A DNA stretch of 36,418 bases from Candidatus Nomurabacteria bacterium (GTDB taxonomy: Bacteria > Patescibacteriota > Minisyncoccia > Phycocordibacterales > UBA9973), in the NCBI GenBank assembly GCA_943356375.1, contig CALRET010000003.1:1-36418 (forward strand), given 5' to 3'. The position numbers were made by a program, and so were the translations under genes. Below are positions 20,186 through 27,918 of the stretch, piece by piece. A model generated the notes under the pieces. It was not told the DNA's origin and did no database searches. It saw only the letters and a program-made list of their open reading frames with translations. Position 1 is the first letter of the stretch; every line of letters begins with the position of its first letter.

Positions 20186-21064
20186 CTACAATTTCTGTTG
20201 TGCTTCAATAAATTCATCAAGTTCGCCACGCTCTAACACTGAATCAGCATCGCCAGTCTCAACACCAGTACGCAAATCTTTGACCAGTTTATACGGATGG
20301 AGAACATAATTTCTGATCTGATTCCCCCATTCGATATCAGTCGTCTTAGCGATCTGCATACTTTCTTCAAGACTTTTTTTCTCTGCTTCGGCTTTTGCAA
20401 ACAGTTTTCCTTTCACGAGTTCAATCGCTTTTTGCTTATTCTGTTCCTGAGAACGTTCACTGGTTACATGCACCGTTATGCCGGTCGCCGTATGCGTTGC
20501 TCGAACAGCAGTCTCCCGCTTGTTTACATTCTGTCCACCTGGACCACCTGATTTTGAAAATTCTACTTTAATATCAGCGTCTTTAATTTCGGGTAATTGA
20601 CCATGTACAATTTTAGGAACTATTTCAACCAAAGAGAAGCTCGTATTTCTTTTTTGTTTGGAATTAAATGGAGAAAGACGGACCAATCGATGTACACCTG
20701 ATTCACGTTTGAGTGCACAGTAAACACCTTGCCCAATGACTTCAATTGAAATATTACGATATCCGCCATTGTCATTTTTATTCTCATGAATGAGCGACAC
20801 AGACCATCCTTTCTTTTCAAAATATTTCATATACATTCGAAGAAGCATAGCTGAGAAATCTTCGGCATCATCTCCACCTGCACCAGAGAGAATCGAAAGT
20901 AATGCACCACCTCGGTCGAAAGCACTACTGCCCTCTTTTTTATCTTTCAGATCTCTGAGTTCTTTAAGTACTTCCTGTGCATGAAGTTTATCATTCCAAA
21001 AATCTGTTGATATCATTTCTAATTCAAGTGATTCTATTTTCTTTTGTATATCATTGGTATCCAT
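20186..21064 (-). CDS. prfB: Peptide chain release factor 2, shortened N-terminal domain
   Basis: SGGPGGQNVNKRETAVRATH (GGQ), HRLVRLSPF (SPF anticodon tripeptide), DLRTGVETGDADSVL. Confidence 0.93.
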   Translation of the reverse strand: MDTNDIQKKIESLELEMISTDFWNDKLHAQEVLKELRDLKDKKEGSSAFDRGGALLSILSGAGGDDAEDFSAMLLRMYMKYFEKKGWSVSLIHENKNDNGGYRNISIEVIGQGVYCALKRESGVHRLVRLSPFNSKQKRNTSFSLVEIVPKIVHGQLPEIKDADIKVEFSKSGGPGGQNVNKRETAVRATHTATGITVHVTSERSQEQNKQKAIELVKGKLFAKAEAEKKSLEESMQIAKTTDIEWGNQIRNYVLHPYKLVKDLRTGVETGDADSVLERGELDEFIEAQQKL

Positions 21065-21069
21065 AACTA

Positions 21070-21711
21070 TTATTTACTTGATTTCTTTTTTAACAAACGA
21101 TACAAGAGAAATGCTCCGACCCCAAGCGTAATACACACGAGTATAATATTCTCAATGGTACCCAAACTTCCCGCAAGCGAAGTATATGAATTACCTAATT
21201 TCCATCCAATAAACCCAAGAACAAATGCACGAGGAATTGTCCCTAAAAATGACAATAGAGTGTACTTAAATAAATTCATCCTAATAACTCCTGAAAGAGT
21301 TGAGAGGACCACAGATGGAATTGCTGGAATTGTTCGTGCAATAAAAAATGCAAATTCATCTTTAGTTGTATGTGAAAATTTATCCTCAAATTTTTCAATC
21401 ATGTCCCATGACACGGTGAAAAATTTCCCATATTTTTCTATAATCGGTTTTCCTCCCATATATCCGATTGCATAAAATACCAGAGATCCTATCGCAAGCC
21501 CAAGTGACGCCGGTAACGCCACATGCGTGAATAAAAAAATAACACTTGAGAGAGATGTTTCCATCCCTTGTAGCATAAAGAACCCTGCTCCCAGCTGAAC
21601 TAATGCCGAAGGAATCACCGATATAACCTCTTCAATAACAGATCCAGCAAATACGCCAGTCGCACCCCACGATAAGATGAGTTGATGGATGATTTCGAGA
21701 ATATGTTCCAT
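21070..21711 (-). CDS. DedA/VTT-domain membrane protein
   Basis: GATGVFAGSVIEEVISVIPSALVQLGAG, FIARTIPAIPSVVLSTLSGVIRMNLFKYTLLSFLGTIPRAFVLGFIGWKLG. Confidence 0.85.
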   Translation of the reverse strand: MEHILEIIHQLILSWGATGVFAGSVIEEVISVIPSALVQLGAGFFMLQGMETSLSSVIFLFTHVALPASLGLAIGSLVFYAIGYMGGKPIIEKYGKFFTVSWDMIEKFEDKFSHTTKDEFAFFIARTIPAIPSVVLSTLSGVIRMNLFKYTLLSFLGTIPRAFVLGFIGWKLGNSYTSLAGSLGTIENIILVCITLGVGAFLLYRLLKKKSSK

Positions 21712-21826
21712 AATCAGTATATTATCACAAAACCGCCCTCTTTAATCAGGGGGTATCTTTTAAACATCACTAGAATTCACTTTAGCGAAATAAGGTAATA
21801 AAAAAGCCCTCCTAGCTGAGAGCTTT

Positions 21827-22423
21827 TCATTCATCCAATTCTTCTCGATTGCGTTTCCATTCCACAATTTTCTTTTGGACTTCGCGCGGAAATATACCCT
21901 CTCCTTGTATAGACCAATTCCAGATGCGTATTGCATTATCTTCACCGAGCATTCTTTCGAAATATTTCAGTGTAAATTTTTGCAATTCTAGGATTTTCAT
22001 ATGCTTCTCATACCAAGAAGGATCAATGGTATTTTCCTTGATTGCTCGTTTGAGGCTATATGGATGATCGGGAAAATAACAATGCAAATTATACTTAACG
22101 ATCTCATACACAAATGTCATCGTGAGCACAAAATTATTTTCAACCGCTTTTTGTTTGATCCGATCAAAGTACCATCCATGAGTGTGCGCAAGTTGTTCGA
22201 GTGGCTCCCGATGTAGTACTTGGTGTCTCTCGATACGGACAAAATCGCAAACGCAGAGAGTTTCCTCAGACTGATTCTTACCATTCATAAGATTCACTGC
22301 TGGTGAAGGATAATATGAGGATCCAGCATCATACAAATGCATATTTGTAGGCACTGTTTTTGGTTGAAACAATATTACTTGCTGACTAAAACCGTTCGGA
22401 GACGGGATAAGAACTGCTTTCAT
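21827..22423 (-). CDS. Hypothetical protein
   Basis: 198-aa ORF ending in TGA. Confidence 0.5.
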   Translation of the reverse strand: MKAVLIPSPNGFSQQVILFQPKTVPTNMHLYDAGSSYYPSPAVNLMNGKNQSEETLCVCDFVRIERHQVLHREPLEQLAHTHGWYFDRIKQKAVENNFVLTMTFVYEIVKYNLHCYFPDHPYSLKRAIKENTIDPSWYEKHMKILELQKFTLKYFERMLGEDNAIRIWNWSIQGEGIFPREVQKKIVEWKRNREELDE

Positions 22424-22498
22424 GATAAATAACTTTTTTGTAACTATATCAAAAACTCCCAGAAAGTCTACTTGGGATACCTTTCATTCTGATTGCGG

Positions 22499-22545
22499 AG
22501 CCGTTGAGCAGGATTGAACTGCTGAACCTTACAGGTTCTGTACAC
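22499..22545 (-). other. Orphan tRNA-like 3' half (T-arm and 3' acceptor strand)
   Basis: AGCAG-TTCAATC-CTGCT T-arm then CAACGGC-T; no matching 5' half found directly upstream. Confidence 0.5.
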
Positions 22546-22639
22546 CTTTTGGATTTTTTATTTCGATTACTTATAAAAACTCTCAAAAGGTCTTGCGCTT
22601 GGGTCCCACCCCAAGCTCACTCGTCATTCACCCCCTTAG

Positions 22640-22712
22640 AGCCGTTAAACAGATTTGCACTGTTGACCTCGATATTACCAATATCGTGCTCTACTACCTG
22701 AGCTATAACGGC
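22640..22712 (-). tRNA. tRNA-Thr(GGU)
   Basis: GCCGTTA TA GCTC..GAGC A CGATA TTGGTAA TATCG AGGTC AACAG TGCAAAT CTGTT TAACGGC T. Confidence 0.85.
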
Positions 22713-22779
22713 TCTAATGGGACCAATGAGTAAGGAAACAGACTTCATACTACTCGTTTTTCTTTATTTTTTCAAGCTA

Positions 22780-22814
22780 AATTAAAAAACAGGATGTATC
22801 CCTGTTTTTTAATT
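22780..22814. terminator. Terminator-like hairpin
   Basis: AATTAAAAAACAGG-ATGTAT-CCTGTTTTTTAATT. Confidence 0.75.
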
Positions 22815-22819
22815 AAATA

Positions 22820-23152
22820 CTATTTCTTTCCGTGTGTACTAATTGATTTCCAATGTTTCTTTAATTCTTTGACCATCTTTTCGACATCCACAGAATCAAT
22901 AGATTTTACTGCTCCATATTTCTTTGCCACAACATCAACCACTTGATGATATGCAGGCTCAGAAACTTCTTTCATTTTTTCTATTTTCTCAATAATTTCA
23001 CCTTTCATTTTAATCATCCATCCTTTTGTCTTCTTTATATTTTTCTCTCCATTAGGACCGAAGAAAAAATATCCTGCTGCCGCAAGCGCTGCAACACTAG
23101 CCGTTACCGCAAGCACCTTTACTCCTGTATTATTTTTGGGTTTTATTTTCAT
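22820..23152 (-). CDS. Small hypothetical membrane protein, YtxH-like layout (start probably at MKIKPK)
   Basis: Single N-terminal TM followed by charged helical region. Confidence 0.45.
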   Translation of the reverse strand: MKIKPKNNTGVKVLAVTASVAALAAAGYFFFGPNGEKNIKKTKGWMIKMKGEIIEKIEKMKEVSEPAYHQVVDVVAKKYGAVKSIDSVDVEKMVKELKKHWKSISTHGKK

Positions 23153-23202
23153 CTTTTTATATACATTATTAATAGACGGAAAGAAGTATAGCATATACTA
23201 TG

Positions 23203-23787
23203 TCATTCCTTTCTATTTTTCTTCTTCTTGTGACAGAAACAAGTAACTTCATGATCATGAACCATACCAATACCTTGCATAAATGCATAGCAGATAGTCG
23301 ATCCAACAAATTTAAATCCTCGCTTTTTAAGATCAAAACTCATAGTATCCGATATGCTTGATGTGCTTGGTAAACCCGTAGTACGTGTCCACGCATTGTA
23401 AATAGTTTTACCACCAACAAATGACCAAATATATTTTGAAAAAGCACCAAATTCTTTTTGAATTTTCAAAAATTCTTGTGCGTTTTTTATAGTACTAGAA
23501 ATTTTGAGACGATTACGAATAATACCTGGATTTTCCATAAGTCTCTCCACATCCTTTTCGGTAAATCGAGCTACCTCCTTTGGGTTGAAGTCTCTATATA
23601 CTTTTGCAAAATTATCGCGTTTGTGAAGTATTATTTTCCAGGAAAGCCCAGCCTGATTCGTATCAAGTACAATTGCTTCAAATATATCTCGATCATCGCG
23701 TTTCGGTACACCCCAAACAGTATCATGATATGTTTTCATTTGTTCGTCATTCCCTGCCCACGCGCATCGTATTTTTTCTTTCTTCAT
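23203..23787 (-). CDS. tag: DNA-3-methyladenine glycosylase I
   Basis: RCAWAGNDEQMKTYHDTVWGVPKRDDRDIFEAIVLDTNQAGLSWKIILHKR; Zn ligand pattern HDHEVTCFCH. Confidence 0.95.
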   Translation of the reverse strand: MKKEKIRCAWAGNDEQMKTYHDTVWGVPKRDDRDIFEAIVLDTNQAGLSWKIILHKRDNFAKVYRDFNPKEVARFTEKDVERLMENPGIIRNRLKISSTIKNAQEFLKIQKEFGAFSKYIWSFVGGKTIYNAWTRTTGLPSTSSISDTMSFDLKKRGFKFVGSTICYAFMQGIGMVHDHEVTCFCHKKKKNRKE

Positions 23788-23906
23788 CCCGTTAGAGATA
23801 GGAAATCTGCTGATTTCCGTATTTAATTAATTGTTTGTAATTTCAACCATGTACATATTTTACCTTTCTTGTTAAATCTAATATAACTCTCTGATCTCTA
23901 ACGGGA
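23787..23906. repeat. ~120-bp element bounded by 13-bp perfect inverted repeats, with internal hairpin, in the tag 5' region
   Basis: TCCCGTTAGAGAT (23787-23799) and ATCTCTAACGGGA (23894-23906); internal GGAAATC-TGCT-GATTTCC. Confidence 0.8.
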
Positions 23907-23929
23907 TTCAATATATGTACTAGTATAAC

Positions 23930-23953
23930 AAAAACCCGCTCATGCGGGTTTTT
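23930..23953. terminator. Terminator downstream of the HAD-like gene
   Basis: AAAAACCCGC-TCAT-GCGGGTTTTT. Confidence 0.85.
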
Positions 23954-23958
23954 ATACT

Positions 23959-24585
23959 TCAAATCTTAATACTCAGAGAACTAAAAAAGTCTATAGTCTT
24001 TTTTTCAAGCTCGACTTCAGTCTTCCAGTTAAATAAAAATGTCTCAAATCCTAAAGAATCAGCCTTCACTACATTTTTAAGACTGTCATCAACAAAGAGG
24101 ACATCTTTAGGCAGAAGATTAAACTGGTTACACGCTTCCATAAAAAATTCGTCTTGTTCTTTGTTTGTGTGTGTACAACAAGAAAACAATTTGAATTCAA
24201 ATGGATCGTCAAGTCTCAAATTAGTAAGAATTATATCTTTCTTATCTCGTGGACAGTCAGACAATAGTCCGATTCTGTACTCATATAAAGACTTTATATG
24301 ATTCCATAAATATTCATTTCTATCGACTTGTAAAACAATATCTCGTACTGCTGTAATACTGTTAACATGAAATGTCTGTGATAAAACATTCCAAAATTTA
24401 ATAGTATTCACATTCCCTTTGGTAAAATCATCCGAACCTATACTAATAAGAATTTCTTTTATCTCTTCTTGAGTAAGTCTACTTTTATTAGCATTCGTAA
24501 AAAGATATTCAACCAATGATTCAAAACGAATTTTATCGAATACCCCATGCCAATCAAAAAGAATGGCTCGTACTGCTTTCAGCAT
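23959..24585 (-). CDS. HAD-superfamily hydrolase-like protein (start probably 24585)
   Basis: AILFDWHGVFD (motif I), GLLSDCPRD, DVLFVDDSLKNVVKADSLGFETFLF. Confidence 0.8.
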   Translation of the reverse strand: MLKAVRAILFDWHGVFDKIRFESLVEYLFTNANKSRLTQEEIKEILISIGSDDFTKGNVNTIKFWNVLSQTFHVNSITAVRDIVLQVDRNEYLWNHIKSLYEYRIGLLSDCPRDKKDIILTNLRLDDPFEFKLFSCCTHTNKEQDEFFMEACNQFNLLPKDVLFVDDSLKNVVKADSLGFETFLFNWKTEVELEKKTIDFFSSLSIKI

Positions 24586-24700
24586 ATATTGTATTATTAC
24601 TTCTTTTACATTTATACCATAAATCGATGTTATTTGCAAATACAGGGATTGACTTTACGCATATAGTTAGATATCTTTGTGTTAGAAGTTTTTTCTTTAT

Positions 24701-25285
24701 ATGAAAAAAATAATAGCCAAACAAACCCATAGCTCTATTGTGCAAAAAGTAGATCGACACACTCACTCTTGGGGACAGTATGATGGCATGATAACAGATG
24801 ATCTATCGGTTGCTCTTGTTGCTTATGGAGCAGACTGTGCACTTATTGCGTTCTGGGATGATAAAAAAATTGGTATCTGTCATGCTGGATGGAAAGGATT
24901 TGTCGAAGGAATTATAGAAAATATACTCAATAATTTTACGATTGAAGTACGGTGTCATATTGCTCCATTTCTTCATGAATTTGAAATCAAACGAGACACT
25001 TGTTATGAATTGATACGTGAAAAATTTGGAGACAGATATTTCAGATATGAAAATACTAAAATCATATTTGAATTTAGACGAGCAATCGTCCATTCCCTTG
25101 AATCAATTCCGTATACTATTGATGATCGATCAACAATAGACCATCCAACACTTGCGAGCTTCAGACGTGACAAGAAAAAAGGTAATGGTACACAGAATAG
25201 ACTTGTTGTATGGAGAGACTACAAAAATAATGTCCACACATCATTATTTTACCCGAAAGAAGAAATTGTTCTCTGGCACCCATAA
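24701..25285 (+). CDS. Laccase-domain / PgeF-YfiH (COG1496)-like protein
   Basis: KQTHSSIVQKVDR, YDGMITD, YGADCALIAFWDDKKIGICHAGWKGFVEGI. Confidence 0.85.
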   Translation: MKKIIAKQTHSSIVQKVDRHTHSWGQYDGMITDDLSVALVAYGADCALIAFWDDKKIGICHAGWKGFVEGIIENILNNFTIEVRCHIAPFLHEFEIKRDTCYELIREKFGDRYFRYENTKIIFEFRRAIVHSLESIPYTIDDRSTIDHPTLASFRRDKKKGNGTQNRLVVWRDYKNNVHTSLFYPKEEIVLWHP

Positions 25286-25289
25286 AGGG

Positions 25290-25475
25290 TATTAATAACC
25301 CCAGAGCAAGCTCTGGGCTCGCTTGAATACTCGTGGATACATTCGTGCGAGTCCCGCAGTAGAACTGCGGGGTATTCTACCCTATAATACGTCGTCGAAC
25401 CCAGTAGGTGATTCCACTGAATCATCGGACGCTGTGTGAGTGAATACACTCCCACGCGCTCCTCGCTAGACGTAA
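25290..25475. repeat. Cluster of hairpins in a convergent intergenic region (REP-like or structured RNA)
   Basis: CCCAGAGC-AA-GCTCTGGG, ACTCG..CGAGT, CCCGCAGT-AGA-ACTGCGGG, GGGTA-TTC-TACCC, TGATTC-CACT-GAATCA, GAGTG-AATA-CACTC. Confidence 0.7.
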
Positions 25476-25480
25476 TAACA

Positions 25481-25504
25481 AAAACCGGTCAATTGACCGG
25501 TTTT
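25481..25504. terminator. Bidirectional terminator, perfect 24-bp palindrome
   Basis: AAAACCGGTCAATTGACCGGTTTT. Confidence 0.8.
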
Positions 25505-25512
25505 AATTTTAC

Positions 25513-26157
25513 CTACAGAGCTTCCTGTTTTTTAGTCCACGTGTGTGGATCTCTATGCCATGTATACAAAACTTCTGATTGAATTTCTGTTATCTTTTCC
25601 ATTTTCAACGCTTCTTCTATAATTATTGAAAAAGATACAAGTGAATGAAGTTCTACCTGAGCATCAGTGAATGCTTTTTTCGCTTCCGGAAGACAGTAGC
25701 TGACGATTGAAACACAATCATTCACAGTCGCGCCAGCTTCTCTAAGTACTTTAACTGCTTCCAAACTGCTTCCACCTTTTGTCACCAAGTCTTCAAATAA
25801 AAGAACTGTAAATCCTTTAACCGAACCCCCGACAATTTGTTCTTTCATGCCGTGATCTTTTGCCTGCTTGCGAACAATAACTGAAGGCTTCCCTAAATAA
25901 AAACCTACTACAGACGCATGCGGAACGCCACCCAATTCAACACTTCCGATAACATCGTAATCAATATGTACATCATCAATCATATCTGTCATTTCATCAA
26001 TGAGTGTTTCCCATATTCCCGGATGATACGGCAATATCCGATTATTAACATAGACTGGAGATAATATTCCCGATTTGAACTGTATCGGCTTATCAAATGA
26101 AAACCCAACAGCATTTATTTGAAGTAATAGTCGCGCAATTCTTTGTTCTCTGGACAT
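25513..26157 (-). CDS. pyrE: Orotate phosphoribosyltransferase
   Basis: FKSGILSPVYVNNR, VIGSVELGGVPHASVVG, VLLFEDLVTKGGSSLEAVKVLREAGA (PRPP loop). Confidence 0.93.
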   Translation of the reverse strand: MSREQRIARLLLQINAVGFSFDKPIQFKSGILSPVYVNNRILPYHPGIWETLIDEMTDMIDDVHIDYDVIGSVELGGVPHASVVGFYLGKPSVIVRKQAKDHGMKEQIVGGSVKGFTVLLFEDLVTKGGSSLEAVKVLREAGATVNDCVSIVSYCLPEAKKAFTDAQVELHSLVSFSIIIEEALKMEKITEIQSEVLYTWHRDPHTWTKKQEAL

Positions 26158-26234
26158 TGTAAAGTATCTAAATCTACTGCGACATTACCATAATCCCATT
26201 TATTGTCAAAATACCGTATTCAAAAATTCAAACA

Positions 26235-26642
26235 TCAACTAACAGTTTTTGATAACAAATATATTAAAGCTCCACATAAACCCCATAGAGGGACAGAGAG
26301 CAGACTCGTATGGCCCGCAATGGAATATTTGTTGTATACCCAAAGCCTTTGCCCAACAACTGTTTGATAGGAAAAACCAATACAATACTCAAGTACTGTT
26401 CCTAAAACAGCGAATATTAAAAAGTATTTTAATATTGAGACACTGACAGTCAGTGACATTACTAGCACGGCAAGCACAGGAACAGAAAGAAGAAATAAAT
26501 ATCTAGAAAGTTTAAAGTGTACAACTCGATGTTTCTTTTCAATACCATCTTTCTTAAAATAAATTTTAGACAAAAATGATTCAATACCTACTCCTAAAAC
26601 CACAATTCCCAAAAAAATTATTAAATCAAAATATGGATTCAT
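26235..26642 (-). CDS. Hypothetical four-TM membrane protein
   Basis: EYCIGFSYQTVVGQRLWVYNKYSIAGHTSLLSVPLWGLCGALIYLL; TATACT 6 nt upstream of ATG. Confidence 0.6.
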   Translation of the reverse strand: MNPYFDLIIFLGIVVLGVGIESFLSKIYFKKDGIEKKHRVVHFKLSRYLFLLSVPVLAVLVMSLTVSVSILKYFLIFAVLGTVLEYCIGFSYQTVVGQRLWVYNKYSIAGHTSLLSVPLWGLCGALIYLLSKTVS

Positions 26643-26682
26643 AGAGGTAGTATATCAGTTCTAATGTCCAATTAGTACATAG

Positions 26683-26712
26683 AAAAAGAGCCCTATTTCT
26701 AGGACTCTTTTT
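26683..26712 (-). terminator. Terminator just downstream of tRNA-Asp
   Basis: AAAAAGAG(C)CCTA-TTTC-TAGG(A)CTCTTTTT, ending 5 nt before the tRNA 3' end. Confidence 0.75.
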
Positions 26713-26717
26713 CAATG

Positions 26718-27045
26718 CGCGGCCAACCGGGCTCGAACCGGCAACCTCTCACGTGCACTAAATCCAATATTTTCATAAAGGCGTGGACTATATCTTTACC
26801 AATAGGTGTAGAGTTCCCTTCGCCGAGAATACTCGGCATAAGTGTTCGCTACGCTCCCTTAGGTACTCCGGTATCTAGTCTCTACGGCGCCCCCGACCGT
26901 ATGTCGGGGTTCCCTCGGTATTCGCATATCCGTCACATGACGAACTTAGCCTCCACCGATATCCCAGAGAGTTTCAATCTGCCCTTTCGACAGAAAGCTG
27001 CACGAATCTACAGGCGAGTGCTCTAACCAGTTGAGCTATGGCCGC
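26718..27045 (-). tRNA. tRNA-Asp(GUC) interrupted by a group I intron; exons 27045-27010 and 26755-26718
   Basis: Joined exons: GCGGCCATAGCTCAACTGGTTAGAGCACTCGCCTGT|CACGTGAGAGGTTGCCGGTTCGAGCCCGGTTGGCCGCG; loop CTGTCAC and G73 are typical of tRNA-Asp. Confidence 0.9.
26756..27009 (-). mobile_element. Group I self-splicing intron (~254 nt, IC3-like) in the tRNA-Asp anticodon
   Basis: P1: exon CUGU pairs with intron GCAG with U.G at the splice site; R GTAGAGACTAGA; CCTAAGG; S AAAGATATAGTCCA; intron ends in G. Confidence 0.9.
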
Positions 27046-27722
27046 AAATGTTTAAACTTTTCAAAAATTACCCTCTTTCTCTTGAGATACAGTATAGGTA
27101 AATCTTTGACCATACCATTATACATAAAATCATATAATTTCAAAGAGTCTTTGGCGCTGAATTGCAAACGGGAAAAATTTCCTTTTGCTGTATATAAGGA
27201 TCCTCCCACTACGCCATGAATACGAAGTCTTTCGTGTATATCATGTAAAAATCTATAAGAACAAGAAGTAAACATTGTCTGCAACCCGAGTAAGGGAATT
27301 TTTCTTGATTTATGTAAAAATCCAACCCATACATTTCCATCTCCATCAAAATATCCCCTAATGAAATCAGGAAAATATTTTTTCGAAATATATGGTACCG
27401 CTAAACTTTTTGTTTTATTTTCTGAAAATCCAATTGCTCTTAAATCATTACACATCTCTATACTACCAATCTGTAACCGATATTGTGTCTTCTCAGTACG
27501 ATTTTTTCTTTTCCGAACACTGATTGCGTGATTTGATCCGATAATTTTTCTGATAGAAAAAAGTAGATTTCTATCTGTAATTTGAATACACCAAAATTGC
27601 CCGCCTCGTTTATTTACCGTAATATATCCGTCTGCAGCAAAAAATCCGACTACGTATGCCATGGTACCCGTCCATTTTTTAAAAAAATTCTTATTCACCT
27701 TTTTATATACAGGCATACACAC
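27036..27722 (-). CDS. LAGLIDADG homing endonuclease (two-motif, 228 aa)
   Basis: VVGFFAADGYITV and FIRGYFDGDGNVWV motifs; stop TAG lies at tRNA-Asp nt 8-10. Confidence 0.9.
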   Translation of the reverse strand: MCMPVYKKVNKNFFKKWTGTMAYVVGFFAADGYITVNKRGGQFWCIQITDRNLLFSIRKIIGSNHAISVRKRKNRTEKTQYRLQIGSIEMCNDLRAIGFSENKTKSLAVPYISKKYFPDFIRGYFDGDGNVWVGFLHKSRKIPLLGLQTMFTSCSYRFLHDIHERLRIHGVVGGSLYTAKGNFSRLQFSAKDSLKLYDFMYNGMVKDLPILYLKRKRVIFEKFKHLRP

Positions 27723-27791
27723 ATACTAGCATGTGACAGGAAAATATACTAACCATACACCCGAACAATATTGGAGAAAAAATAAGAAATG

Positions 27792-27865
27792 TGTCGACGG
27801 GTGGAATCGAACCACCGACCTTGGCTTTATGAGTGCCACGCTCTAACCGTCTGAGCTACGCCGAC
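27792..27865 (-). tRNA. tRNA-Met(CAU), elongator type (or Ile2)
   Basis: GTCGGCG...CGTCGAC acceptor, loop CTCATAA, T-arm GGTGGTTCGATTCCACC, A73. Confidence 0.85.
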
Positions 27866-27918
27866 AATAGGAGAAATATAGCATATTTTTACTAAATTTC
27901 AATATGATGAATGATTTT

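Noticed and set aside
20186-21064. Alternative genetic code (UGA = Gly, code 25)
   Set aside because: An RF2 with SPF/GGQ motifs is present and at least one ORF (21827-22423) ends in TGA; core proteins read through normally with the standard code.
22499-22640. tmRNA (ssrA) or second group I intron
   Set aside because: No acceptor pairing between the upstream GGGGGTGA and the 3' strand, no tag reading frame recognised, and none of the group I core elements (GACTA/TAGTC) are present.
25249-25455. Minus-strand ORF of 68 aa
   Set aside because: Overlaps the laccase-domain CDS end and the hairpin cluster; composition is not protein-like.
26715-27026. Plus-strand ORF of 103 aa (MRGQPGSNRQPL...)
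   Set aside because: Antisense to the tRNA-Asp/group I intron; explained by RNA structure, not coding.
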